From an uncultured Collinsella sp. (GTDB taxonomy: Bacteria > Actinomycetota > Coriobacteriia > Coriobacteriales > Coriobacteriaceae): a stretch of 64,000 bases of DNA. The stretch is taken from NCBI GenBank assembly GCA_900541695.1, contig UQKL01000011.1:1-64000 (forward strand), given 5' to 3'. Shown here in pieces: positions 42,000 to 51,960 of this stretch. The notes under the pieces are model-generated. The model worked only from the letters and a program-made list of their open reading frames with translations, was not told the DNA's origin and did not search any database. Position numbers and translations under genes: made by a program. Each line of letters begins with the position of its first letter. The first letter of the stretch is position 1.

Positions 42000-43268
42000 C
42001 TAGGAACGGTAGTCACCGTTGATGGAGATGTACTCGTGCGTGAGGTCGCAGGTCCACACGGTCGTTGCCGCATCGCCTGCGCCCAGGTCGGCCGAGATCA
42101 CGATCTCGGGCGCCTCAAAACGTCGCAGAACCTCGTCCTCGTCAAAGGGAACGGTCAGACCATCGCGACAGACGGGCATGCCCATCATGTCGATGGAAAC
42201 GTCTTCCTGATTAAACTTCACGCCGCACTTGCCAAGCGCCATGGCGACGCGGCCCCAGTTGCAGTCGTGGCCGGCGATGCAGGTCTTGACGAGCGGCGAA
42301 TTGGCGACGGCGCGGGCGGCGATATCGGCTTCCTCGTCGTTGGCGGCGCCGGCGACGTTAACCGTCACGAGCTTTGACGCACCCTCGCCATCGGCCGCAA
42401 TGTTGCGCGCCAGGCTCTCGCACACCTCGTGCACGGCAAAGGCCAACTCGTCAAAGGCATCAGTACCCTCGACGATGGCCTCGGCATCTGCGACTGCAGC
42501 GCCAGAAGCAAGCATGATGCAGGTGTCGTTGGTCGAGGTATCAGAATCGACCGTCACTTTATTGAAGGTCTGCTTAACGGTCGAGAGCAACAGGGCGTGG
42601 AGCGCCGCCGGCTCGACGGGGGCATCGGTAGTAATGACCGCGATCATGGTGGCCATATTAGGCATGATCATGCCCGAGCCCTTGCACATACCGCCCACCG
42701 TATAGGCATTGCCTGCGTGCCCCGCAGCCTCACTGCGATAGCGAACGGCATACTCCTTGGAATGTGTATCAGTCGTCATGATAGCGCGGGCGGCATCGGC
42801 GCCACCATGAGCGGAGAGCGCCTCGAAGGCGGACGGAACGGCCGTCTCAAACGTGTCGATCGGCAGAATCTGTCCGATCACGCCTGTGGATGCAACTAGG
42901 ATCTGCTGGGGTTCACAGCCGATGACCTGCGACGCGATGTTGCATGTCTCGCGCGCACAGGCTAGGCCGGTCTCGCCCGTGGCGGCGTTCGCGTTGCCGG
43001 AGTTGATTGAAACACCGGCGATGATGCCATAGCCCTTGTCCGCACCGCCCAGGTTGGCACGGCTCACCTGCACGGGCGCCGCGCAAAAGCGGTTGGTCGT
43101 AAACACGCCGGCACCTGGACAGGGCTTATCGGGCACGACGAGTGCATAGTCCAAGCGCTCGGGATTCTTCCGGAATCCCGCATGGATACCTGCAGCCTTA
43201 AAGCCGGCCGCTGCCGTAACGCCGCCCTCGACGGCGCGAATCTTGATATCAATCAGGTCGGTATTCAT
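42000..43268 (-). CDS. argJ: Bifunctional ornithine acetyltransferase/N-acetylglutamate synthase
   Basis: The 422-residue enzyme has STGVIGQILPIDTFE just upstream of the middle, TDTHSKEYAVRY, and TVDSDTSTNDTCIMLASG, the autocleavage and active-site region; the threonine nucleophile motif (xMxTTD, IMTTDTHSK) is near residue 165. It recycles the acetyl group from acetylornithine to glutamate and may also use acetyl-CoA. It is between argC and argB. Confidence 0.94.
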   Translation of the reverse strand: MNTDLIDIKIRAVEGGVTAAAGFKAAGIHAGFRKNPERLDYALVVPDKPCPGAGVFTTNRFCAAPVQVSRANLGGADKGYGIIAGVSINSGNANAATGETGLACARETCNIASQVIGCEPQQILVASTGVIGQILPIDTFETAVPSAFEALSAHGGADAARAIMTTDTHSKEYAVRYRSEAAGHAGNAYTVGGMCKGSGMIMPNMATMIAVITTDAPVEPAALHALLLSTVKQTFNKVTVDSDTSTNDTCIMLASGAAVADAEAIVEGTDAFDELAFAVHEVCESLARNIAADGEGASKLVTVNVAGAANDEEADIAARAVANSPLVKTCIAGHDCNWGRVAMALGKCGVKFNQEDVSIDMMGMPVCRDGLTVPFDEDEVLRRFEAPEIVISADLGAGDAATTVWTCDLTHEYISINGDYRS

Positions 43269-43403
43269 CGTCCCTACGACTCCTTATATCAAATAAAAAA
43301 GCGGGCATCGGCTGGCACGCCATACCGGTCGCAACTACTAGACCAGCTTGAAAGCGGCGCCCAACTCGATACCCGACCACCAAATCGTTAACAATCGAAT
43401 GTG

Positions 43404-44474
43404 CTACACCGGGCACGCCACTGTGGGCAAGCCTCGTCGCTCGTCAAAGCCAAAAACGATGTTGGCGCACTGGACCGCCTGGCCCGCAGCACCCTTGCAC
43501 AAATTGTCGATAGCACCCGTCGCCACCAGCACGCCCGCACGCTTGTTGAGCGCAAGGCCAATCTGGGCAGCGTTGGTGCCGACGACCGAAGCCGTCTTGG
43601 GCTGCTGGCCGGCATCGAGCACGCGCACAAAGGTGCGACCGGCGTAGAACTTCTTGTAATGGTCGACGACGTCCTCAAGGGCCAACGTGTCGAGAGTCTG
43701 CGGCGCGAGCGGCATCGTCACCGTGGAAAGCAGGCCGCGCCTGAGCGGTGCCAAGTGCGGAGTAAAGACGACGCGATCGGTCAGGTCCAGGATCTGCTCA
43801 ATCTCGGGCGTATGACGATGTTTGCCTACGCCATAGGCCTCTAAGTTCTCGTCTGCGCTACAAAAATGGGTGCGAGCGTTGCAGGACTTACCGGCGCCCG
43901 TCACGCCACTAATGGCATCGACGATTACGGGGCCGTTCTCTGCCACCCAGCCCGCACGCACGGCAGGAGCGGCAGCGAGGCTCGTTGCGGTGGGATAGCA
44001 GCCGGCGCAAGCGACCAAAACGGGCTTTCCGGCGGCATGGCTGGAAGCAGCGGTCTCTAAGTCCCGGCAGAACAGCTCGGGCAGGCCAAAAGCGCGGGTC
44101 TTGAGCAGCTCGGGGCTCGTGTGCTCGGCGGCATACCATGCCTCAAAGACGGACGGGTCGCTCAGGCGGTAATCGGCCGAAAGATCAAAGCAGGAAACGC
44201 CCGCGGCAAGGAGCGCGGGCACCTGCGCCATGGCAGCCGTGTGCGGCACGGCAAGAAAAACCGCATTGCAGCTTTTGAGCTCGGGGGCGTCATGCGTGGT
44301 GAAAACCAGATCGCTCACGCCAGCAAAGCTCGGATACACTGCGGACAGCGGCTGGCCGGCATCGGCGTTGGACGTAATGGCAACAAGTTCAAACTCGGGA
44401 TGGCCGAGTACGAGGCGAATGAGCTCGGCTCCGGCATATCCAGCCGCGCCGACGATTCCAACCTTCAAAGACAT
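43404..44474 (-). CDS. argC: N-acetyl-gamma-glutamyl-phosphate reductase
   Basis: The 356-residue enzyme begins with VGIVGAAGYAGAELIRL, the NADP-binding loop, and has VACAGCYPTATSLAAAP with the catalytic cysteine, and HRHTPEIEQ. It reduces acetylglutamyl phosphate to the semialdehyde. It is the first gene of the arg cluster; AAGGAG precedes ATG, and candidate ARG boxes lie 87-125 bases upstream. No argR or argF is in this window. Confidence 0.95.
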   Translation of the reverse strand: MSLKVGIVGAAGYAGAELIRLVLGHPEFELVAITSNADAGQPLSAVYPSFAGVSDLVFTTHDAPELKSCNAVFLAVPHTAAMAQVPALLAAGVSCFDLSADYRLSDPSVFEAWYAAEHTSPELLKTRAFGLPELFCRDLETAASSHAAGKPVLVACAGCYPTATSLAAAPAVRAGWVAENGPVIVDAISGVTGAGKSCNARTHFCSADENLEAYGVGKHRHTPEIEQILDLTDRVVFTPHLAPLRRGLLSTVTMPLAPQTLDTLALEDVVDHYKKFYAGRTFVRVLDAGQQPKTASVVGTNAAQIGLALNKRAGVLVATGAIDNLCKGAAGQAVQCANIVFGFDERRGLPTVACPV

Positions 44475-44560
44475 ATCAGACTCCTTGTCTGCGATTTATG
44501 CACCGATGCGCATTTCACAGCGGTCGTTATGAAGTGGGTTGAAACTTTAGCACCAAAAGA

Positions 44561-44598
44561 TGCATTTATACGTAAATAGCTTGCATGTTCATGCATTG
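44561..44598 (-). promoter_or_regulatory. Candidate ARG boxes upstream of argC
   Basis: tgcatgttcatgca (44582-44595) is a near-palindrome close to the ArgR operator consensus, and tgcatttatacgtaaat (44561-44577) is a weaker partner at suitable spacing. ArgR usually binds paired boxes before argC. Confidence 0.45.
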
Positions 44599-44640
44599 AA
44601 ACATTCCCGACACATTCACTTGAAGGAATTGACAAATAGA

Positions 44641-44694
44641 GCGGGCCCCGTATTGACCGGCACTCCTTACGGCGCCGGGCAACACGGGGCCCGC
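44641..44694 (-). terminator. Terminator of the ECF-PNPOx operon
   Basis: gcgggccccgt pairs with acggggcccgc around a loop that contains a second GC-rich stem. It lies 38 bases beyond the last PNPOx gene on the minus strand. Confidence 0.8.
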
Positions 44695-44731
44695 CCATGC
44701 GAAAACTAAGTTGTTAGGATGAGCCAGCTGG

Positions 44732-45142
44732 CTAGAGCTCGACCGGCACCCATTCGTCGTGATTGCAGATAAAAGCCTCGGGATCCTCGACGCTAAAGAA
44801 GACGAGCGTGGGGTCGTTAGGCCCCTCATAGTGCTCGCTCAAGCGCTCAAGGTGTTTCCATCCGGCCTCGCGCATTTCGCTCGAAGCCCGGTCTTCCAGT
44901 CCCGCACGCCCGCGCAGGATCAACCAACCATGGCCCGGCCACCAACTCGTGGCCTCAAAGCGCTGGTTTTGCAGCAGCTCCTGCCACACATCTTTGGTGC
45001 GCGCCGTCACAAACCACAGCTTGCCGTCCTGAATCTGTGCAAACGAGAACGGACGCACATGCGGCTGCCCGTCCACGCTCGTCGCCAGATACCACGCCGG
45101 CACCGACGTCAGATACTCCAGCACCGTATTCAATCCGTCCAC
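44732..45142 (-). CDS. Pyridoxamine 5'-phosphate oxidase-fold protein, copy 1
   Basis: The 136-residue split-barrel protein has VPAWYLATSVDGQPHVRPFSF, typical of the FMN-binding PNPOx-like family, and KLWFVTARTKDVWQEL. Small members bind FMN or F420 and have diverse reductase roles; this one is too short and too different to call PdxH. GTG is chosen as start because AGGAGG lies directly upstream. It is a paralogue of the next gene and follows the riboflavin uptake genes. Confidence 0.78.
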   Translation of the reverse strand: MDGLNTVLEYLTSVPAWYLATSVDGQPHVRPFSFAQIQDGKLWFVTARTKDVWQELLQNQRFEATSWWPGHGWLILRGRAGLEDRASSEMREAGWKHLERLSEHYEGPNDPTLVFFSVEDPEAFICNHDEWVPVEL

Positions 45143-45196
45143 GTTTCCTCCTGTCACCTGACCAGTCTTTTTGGAATGGGTAGTCAATTTGGGGAA

Positions 45197-45643
45197 TTAG
45201 AGCTCGAGGAGCTCTTCGCTGCCGTCGATATCGCAGAACCGCGCGGCGATGTTGCGGACCGAGAAGAACGCAAGGCGGCCGTCGTTGGCACTATCGTGTT
45301 GTTCGCCAATGCCCACCATGTGCTTAAAGCCCGCCTGGCGCACCTTGTCGCTCACGACTGCATCGTCCTCGAGCGCGGCCTCACCGGTTAACACGATCCA
45401 GCACTCCCCCGGCTTCCAGCCCGATACCTCAAACTTGGGATTCGCGCTCAACTCCGCCCACACGTCCTTGTCGCGCGACGTGCAAAACCACAGCTTGCCG
45501 TCATCGACCATGGCAAACGAAAACGGCCTCACGCGAGGCTGATGCCCGTCGCTCGTATCGGTCGTGGCAAGATACCACGCCGGAATGCGCCTGAGATACG
45601 AGCAGACGCGCTCGAGCTGAGCCGTGCGATCGATGTCGGTCAT
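45197..45643 (-). CDS. Pyridoxamine 5'-phosphate oxidase-fold protein, copy 2
   Basis: The 148-residue protein has IPAWYLATTDTSDGHQPRVRPFSF and KLWFCTSRDKDVWAEL, clearly paralogous to the neighbour at 44732-45142. Both have the FMN-binding split-barrel pattern. It starts 30 bases after ecfT and may be cotranscribed with the riboflavin transporter. Confidence 0.78.
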   Translation of the reverse strand: MTDIDRTAQLERVCSYLRRIPAWYLATTDTSDGHQPRVRPFSFAMVDDGKLWFCTSRDKDVWAELSANPKFEVSGWKPGECWIVLTGEAALEDDAVVSDKVRQAGFKHMVGIGEQHDSANDGRLAFFSVRNIAARFCDIDGSEELLEL

Positions 45644-45673
45644 AGAGACCCCTTTCTTGCGCTCGAATCGAGC

Positions 45674-46474
45674 TTAGACGAGTTGAAGATTGATAACGAC
45701 AACGCATATCACCAGCAGCGCCATCGCCACCGCGGCCAGTGCATCCCCGCGGCCAAACGTAAGCGCATGCAGACGCGTGCGCCCCCGCTCACCGTGATAA
45801 CAGCGCGCATCCATGGCGGCCGAAAGCGTCTCGGCATGACGGAACACGCCGGTGAACAGCGGAATCGCCACACTGCCGAGCATGCGCACGCCGCCGAGCG
45901 GACCGCCCGTCACGCGCGCGCCGCGACTTGCCTGTGCATCGGCCGTCTGTTTCATCTCGGTGGCAAATTGCGGCATAAACCGCAGCGCGATACCCATAAT
46001 CATGCCGAGCTCGTGCGCCGGAAGCCCCACGCGCGCAAATGGTGCGAGCAGGCGCTCAAAACCCGCGGTGAGGTCGAGCGTCGGCGTGGTGAGTGTAATG
46101 GCGCTCATGCCGGCCATCATCAGGGTCAGACGGCACGCCATAAACGCCGCAGAACGCAGCGAGCCCTCGCTCACCTGCAAAAAGCCAAGCTGCCACAGGG
46201 TGCGGCCACTCTGGTCGGAAAACAGGTTGAGTACCGCGACCACTACGACAATCGCCAGCAGTGGTGCCATCGATGATAGGACCCGGCGCAACGGCACTCG
46301 GGCTGCGACATAGACCAGCACGACAAACATTGCGACCGGAACCAACCCGCGGAAGATTCCGACAGTGAGCACGGTGATCAGAAATGCGAAACCTAGGAGC
46401 AGCTTAGTGCGCGGATCCAGGCGATGCACCGCGCTATCCCCGGGATAGTAGCTGCCAAATGAGAACGCCTCCAT
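45674..46474 (-). CDS. ecfT: ECF transporter transmembrane protein EcfT
   Basis: The 266-residue protein begins MEAFSFGSYYPGDSAVHRLDPRTKLL and has about five transmembrane helices and the coupling-helix motifs with SRGAR (ADAQASRGARVTGG) typical of EcfT. It links the ATPases to substrate-binding S components. Its ATG overlaps the stop of the ATPase gene (TAATG). It works with the fused ATPase and RibU. Confidence 0.92.
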   Translation of the reverse strand: MEAFSFGSYYPGDSAVHRLDPRTKLLLGFAFLITVLTVGIFRGLVPVAMFVVLVYVAARVPLRRVLSSMAPLLAIVVVVAVLNLFSDQSGRTLWQLGFLQVSEGSLRSAAFMACRLTLMMAGMSAITLTTPTLDLTAGFERLLAPFARVGLPAHELGMIMGIALRFMPQFATEMKQTADAQASRGARVTGGPLGGVRMLGSVAIPLFTGVFRHAETLSAAMDARCYHGERGRTRLHALTFGRGDALAAVAMALLVICVVVINLQLV

Positions 46475-48378
46475 TAGCAGCCCTCCTCTCGCGTGGGCGC
46501 CGTGGAACCGGCCTGACACGGAACCCTCAAAGGCACGTCCGCGCAGCCCAGCAGCAAGCCGGCCAGCTCGTCGGCCAGCGCCTCAACCGTATAAAGCTTG
46601 TCGCAGCAGAGCGGCACACCGGCTTGCGCGAGCGCCAGCGCCATGCGCTGGGCGGCAGGAACGCCCAGGCCGATCGACTTGAGCTCGTTCGCGTGCGCAA
46701 AAACCTGCACGGGCGTTCCCTCGGCAAACACCGCGCCCTCGTTCATCACAACAATACGGTCACAACAATTTGCCAGGTCATCCATGCTGTGCGAAACCAT
46801 GACAACGGTCAGGCCCTCGCGATGGAGTCGACTGATGAGCCCAAGAAAATCCCTGCGCGCAACCGGATCGAGCCCCGCCATGGGCTCGTCGAGCACCAGC
46901 ACCTCGGGCTCCATGGCGAGCACGCCGGCAAACGCCACGCGGCGCTGCTGGCCGCCCGAAAGCTCAAAGGGGCTCTTGTCGCCTATTGCGGCAAGGTCAA
47001 GTCCCACGCGCACAAGCGATGACGCGACACGGCGCGCAACCTCGTCTTGCGGCAGGCCAAGGTTGCGCGGGCCAAACGCCACGTCCTGCGCCACGGTCTC
47101 TGCAAATAGCTGACGCTCGGGATACTGAAACACCACGCCGACCTTGGCCTTAACCGCGGCGGCGTGTTTCTTGTTTGATAGGTCGAGCCCCAGCGCGCAA
47201 ACGCTTCCCTCCTGCGGACGAATCAACCCGTTGAGATGCTGAACCAACGTCGATTTACCCGAGCCGGTATGACCCGCCAGGCCCAGAAACTCGCCGCGGC
47301 GCACCGTCAGCGAAACATCACGTAGCGCCCAGGGGCTGCTTGGATCGTTGCCCCAAAGGGCCTGTTTGCTCGATGCGTCCGCAGTGGTCGAGCGCTTGCG
47401 CCAGCGACGGCGCTCGCGGGCGCTCAGCGAATAACTATGCGAGAGATGCGAAATCTCGATAACAGGCTCCGACGTGCCTATCCCGTCAGCTGCAGGTGAT
47501 CCATTGTCAAGCACATGAGAATCGGATGCAGAAGACTGCTCTGCGATGTCCGTCCCACTCCGCTCGGCATAAGCCTGTGCAATCTCGGCGACCATATCCG
47601 CCTCGCGCACCTGCGCGCAAACGGATACGCCCTTCGCGCGAAGTGTCCTACCCAGGCAGCACGACGCCGGCATATCCAAGTTGAGCTGAGCAAGTTCGTC
47701 CGCCCGCGTCAAGATTTCCTCGGGCGTACCGAGCATGGCAACGCGCCCCGCCCGAAACACCGCGACACGATCGGCCTCGGCGGCCTCTTCCATAAAGTGC
47801 GTAATCATCACGATGGTCATGCCGCGATCGTGCAACGCGCGGCAAGCCTTCATGAGGCCCTTGCGTCCACGTGGATCGAGCATCGAGGAAGCCTCATCCA
47901 AAATGAGAACGCGCGGCTCCATGGCAAGCACGCCGGCAAGCGCCACGCGTTGCTTTTGGCCACCCGAAAGCGCGTGGGTCTCATGGCGCTCAAAGCCCAC
48001 CAGGCCCACGCCCTTCAGCGCCTCGCGTACGCGCTGTGCAATTTGCGCCGATGGCACGCCAAGGTTTTCGGGACCAAACGCAACGTCATCTTCGACAAGC
48101 GTTGCCACCAGCTGGTCATCGGGATTCTGGAATACCATGCCCGCGGTCGAACGAATGTCGTAGACCAGCTCGGGGTCGGACGCATCCATGCCGTTGATAC
48201 GCACCGTGCCCACATCGGGCTTCAACAGTGCATTCAGATGCTTGGCAAACGTCGACTTGCCCGACCCATTGCCACCGAGGATGCAGAAAAACTCGCCATC
48301 CTCAATGTTCAGATCGACGCCGTCGAGTGCCGGAACGGCACCGTCATAGCTAAAGGAAACGCCCCGACACTCAATCAT
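46474..48378 (-). CDS. Fused ECF transporter ATPase (EcfA-EcfA')
   Basis: The 634-residue protein has two ABC domains. The first (1-about 235) has GGNGSGKSTFAKHLN, LSGGQKQRVALAG and DEASSMLDP; the second (about 340-575) has GHTGSGKSTLVQHLN, LSGGQQRRVAFAG and DEPMAGLDP. In most bacteria EcfA1 and EcfA2 are separate subunits; here both are in one chain, with a variable linker of about 100 residues. It energises the ECF transporter. ATG overlaps the ribU stop (ATGA). Confidence 0.94.
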   Translation of the reverse strand: MIECRGVSFSYDGAVPALDGVDLNIEDGEFFCILGGNGSGKSTFAKHLNALLKPDVGTVRINGMDASDPELVYDIRSTAGMVFQNPDDQLVATLVEDDVAFGPENLGVPSAQIAQRVREALKGVGLVGFERHETHALSGGQKQRVALAGVLAMEPRVLILDEASSMLDPRGRKGLMKACRALHDRGMTIVMITHFMEEAAEADRVAVFRAGRVAMLGTPEEILTRADELAQLNLDMPASCCLGRTLRAKGVSVCAQVREADMVAEIAQAYAERSGTDIAEQSSASDSHVLDNGSPAADGIGTSEPVIEISHLSHSYSLSARERRRWRKRSTTADASSKQALWGNDPSSPWALRDVSLTVRRGEFLGLAGHTGSGKSTLVQHLNGLIRPQEGSVCALGLDLSNKKHAAAVKAKVGVVFQYPERQLFAETVAQDVAFGPRNLGLPQDEVARRVASSLVRVGLDLAAIGDKSPFELSGGQQRRVAFAGVLAMEPEVLVLDEPMAGLDPVARRDFLGLISRLHREGLTVVMVSHSMDDLANCCDRIVVMNEGAVFAEGTPVQVFAHANELKSIGLGVPAAQRMALALAQAGVPLCCDKLYTVEALADELAGLLLGCADVPLRVPCQAGSTAPTREEGC

Positions 48379-48965
48379 GCGCGGCCTTTGACCTGGTCCT
48401 TTTTAGGCGTGATGAGATTGGAGACCGCCTTGTACACTGCAAGCGTCAACACCGAGTTAAGCACGGTCTTGATAAGGTTGAACGGCAGCACGGCAGGAAT
48501 CATGAGCGGGGCGATCACATCGACCGAGCCATACCAGAACCATACGCCAATGGTTAGGTTTGCGACCATAGACAACGCCGTAGCGGCAATAACACCGAGC
48601 ACCAGGCCAATCACGGCACCCTTATAGGTATGCATCTTCTGGTAGACGATAGCCGCGGGCAGAATGTAGCCCAGCGTAGCAACCAGATTCATAAGCGCGC
48701 CGACCCAGTCACCCGTGGTGAGCGCATGGATAACGATCGCCATAGCGGCAACAGCGGTACCGGCACCGGAACCATACGCAAACCCGCACACCATCGCCGG
48801 CACCAGCGACGGGTCATAGGTCAAAAACGGCGCCGAAGGAAGAATGGGCAGCTGCACGTACATAAACAGGGCGCCCAAGGCGCACATCAACGCCATGGTA
48901 ACGAGCTGTTTGGTGCTCCACCTATTCGTGTTCTCAAAATGGATATGCTGCAACTGTTCAGACAT
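48375..48965 (-). CDS. ribU: ECF riboflavin transporter S component (RibU-like)
   Basis: The 196-residue protein has six hydrophobic helices, with the first conserved region KQLVTMALMCALGALFMYVQLP, and a late NLIKTVLNSVLTLAVYK segment like RibU. The substrate call rests on the FMN riboswitch directly upstream and the RibU-like pattern. The ATG before SEQLQHIHF is chosen (AGGTGATCTT upstream). First gene of the ribU-ecfAA'-ecfT operon. Confidence 0.88.
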   Translation of the reverse strand: MSEQLQHIHFENTNRWSTKQLVTMALMCALGALFMYVQLPILPSAPFLTYDPSLVPAMVCGFAYGSGAGTAVAAMAIVIHALTTGDWVGALMNLVATLGYILPAAIVYQKMHTYKGAVIGLVLGVIAATALSMVANLTIGVWFWYGSVDVIAPLMIPAVLPFNLIKTVLNSVLTLAVYKAVSNLITPKKDQVKGRA

Positions 48966-48980
48966 AAGATCACCTGCCTC

Positions 48981-49158
48981 TTTCATCCGGACTCTAACCG
49001 TTGGTACTGGGATCTCACCAGTTCAGCCGGCATGCGAACCAACGCACGCACGGGTCGCGGACTCATCGGCTCGGTCGCAGACGCCTCGTCTGCGCCACGG
49101 CACCCCTTTGGCACCGCCCGATTTACCGCCAGTGGGGAATTTCACCCCGCCCTGAAAC
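48981..49158 (-). ncRNA. FMN riboswitch (RFN element)
   Basis: On the minus strand the segment has the two hallmark blocks: cagggcggggtgaaattc with ccccactggcggtaa at the 5' side, and gaactggtgagatcc, ccaacggttagagtccggatg at the 3' side. The P1 stem closes at both ends. FMN binding is known to lower expression of riboflavin genes. It lies only 15 bases before the ribU start, favouring control of translation or a terminator close by; no T run is seen, so translational control is more likely. Confidence 0.95.
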
Positions 49159-49168
49159 AGCAATTGCA

Positions 49169-49196
49169 AGTGTAGCACGAGCAATCCTTCGCGCAA
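49169..49196 (-). promoter_or_regulatory. Promoter of the FMN-riboswitch operon
   Basis: On the minus strand TTGCGC and TACACT are 16 bases apart, 10 bases upstream of the riboswitch. Confidence 0.55.
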
Positions 49197-49438
49197 GTAT
49201 GCCGAGGGTAATTTGTGGCGGGGATCAGTTGCCGCAACAACCACGTTCCCCACCCATCCCAAAGTAACGCGCCTTTCGCGCAAAGCGCGAAACAGCGACC
49301 GGGACACGTATCCCCATCAGCCACGATCTCCGCCCACGCCGACCTCAAGGCCGTAAACGCAGGGGATCCGAGGACGTTCCGGAGAGAAGCCCCGTCACGC
49401 CCCCGGATTCCCGGTGGGAGTTCTAGACCTTGTCGGCC

Positions 49439-51154
<1,716 letters not shown>

Positions 51155-51172
51155 TCAGAGATTCTGACGAGA

Positions 51173-51466
51173 CTAGGCCTCGACGACAGCGTAGATGTCA
51201 TCGGCGCGCATGAGCAGATACTTCTCGCCGTCGACCTTAACCTCGTTGCCACCGAACTTACCGTAGATGACAACGTCACCGACCTTGACGTCCATGGGAA
51301 TGCGCTCACCCTTGTCGTTGACCTTGCCGGCGCCAACGGCAACAATGGTGCCGCGCTGCGGCTTCTCCTGAGCGTTGCTGGCGATATACAGACCAGAAGC
51401 GGTCTTCTGCTCGGCCTCGTCGGGCTTGACCAGAACACGATCTGCAAGCGGCTTCAAAGACGACAT
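51173..51466 (-). CDS. groS: 10 kDa chaperonin GroES
   Basis: The 97-residue protein begins MSSLKPLADRVLVKPDEAEQ and has the mobile loop (KTASGLYIASNAQEKPQRG) and late EVKVDGEKYLLMR. It caps GroEL. AGGAGGAG precedes ATG. Its promoter should lie at 51470-51560; a possible -10 TATAAC lies at about 51495. Confidence 0.97.
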   Translation of the reverse strand: MSSLKPLADRVLVKPDEAEQKTASGLYIASNAQEKPQRGTIVAVGAGKVNDKGERIPMDVKVGDVVIYGKFGGNEVKVDGEKYLLMRADDIYAVVEA

Positions 51467-51603
51467 GCTTGTCTCCTCCTTTTTGGGCCGCGCGGTTATA
51501 CCACGCGAATTAACCCTTTTTGTTTGCGTACGCGTTGAATGGTACCCACGAATGGCGGGTTATACAACACGGAGTCAAAAAATCTTATTTTTTGGCACTT
51601 AGA

Positions 51604-51802
51604 TTTTCTGAATGCCGGGGGATAACTTAACGGTGGCTCCCGGGGCGGACCGGAGGGCATGAAGTTTGCTGCTCTACAGTCCTGCGCAAGACGGAAAGCA
51701 CATTAAGTGCTTTCCTTTGCGTGCGGAACTCGCGACAAACTTCATGCCCTCCGGTCCGCCCTGGGAGCCAGGTTGACTAACTAGGGCCCGGCATTCAGAA
51801 AA
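51604..51802. mobile_element. 199-bp long imperfect palindrome (MITE-like)
   Basis: Outer arms ttttctgaatgccggg (51604-51619) and cccggcattcagaaaa (51787-51802) are exact inverted repeats. Inner arms 51635-51667 and 51736-51769 pair over about 33 bases with one mismatch-level difference. A central stem ggaaagcac/gtgctttcc (51693-51715) closes it. No coding capacity is present. Confidence 0.85.
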
Positions 51803-51875
51803 GTCAGTGCAGCAAAATGGCGATGCGGATGGAATGCACAAGATAGGGGGCACGTTGTTGGGACGCGCTCTTTTA

Positions 51876-51942
51876 AGTTGCGGTGGAATAGTTCCTGTTT
51901 TTGGGCTTGAAGGCCGATTTTAGGGACTATTTCACCGCAACT
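51876..51942. repeat. Hairpin with AGTTGCGGTG stem, copy 2
   Basis: Arms 51876-51896 and 51922-51942 pair over 21 bases with about two mismatches. The stem starts with agttgcggtggaata as in 24555-24575. It lies just beyond the amidohydrolase gene stop. Confidence 0.8.
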
Positions 51943-51960
51943 GAGGGGTGGGATGTGGGG

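Larger units (their letters stand above)
51467..51960. other. 494-bp gene-free region upstream of groS
   Basis: It contains the groS promoter, the 199-bp palindrome (51604-51802) and an AGTTGCGGTG hairpin (51876-51942). No gene is visible. Confidence 0.7.

Noticed and set aside
51467..51600. CIRCE or HAIR heat-shock operator upstream of groS
   Set aside because: Neither TTAGCACTC-N9-GAGTGCTAA nor CTTGAGT-N7-ACTCAAG is present.
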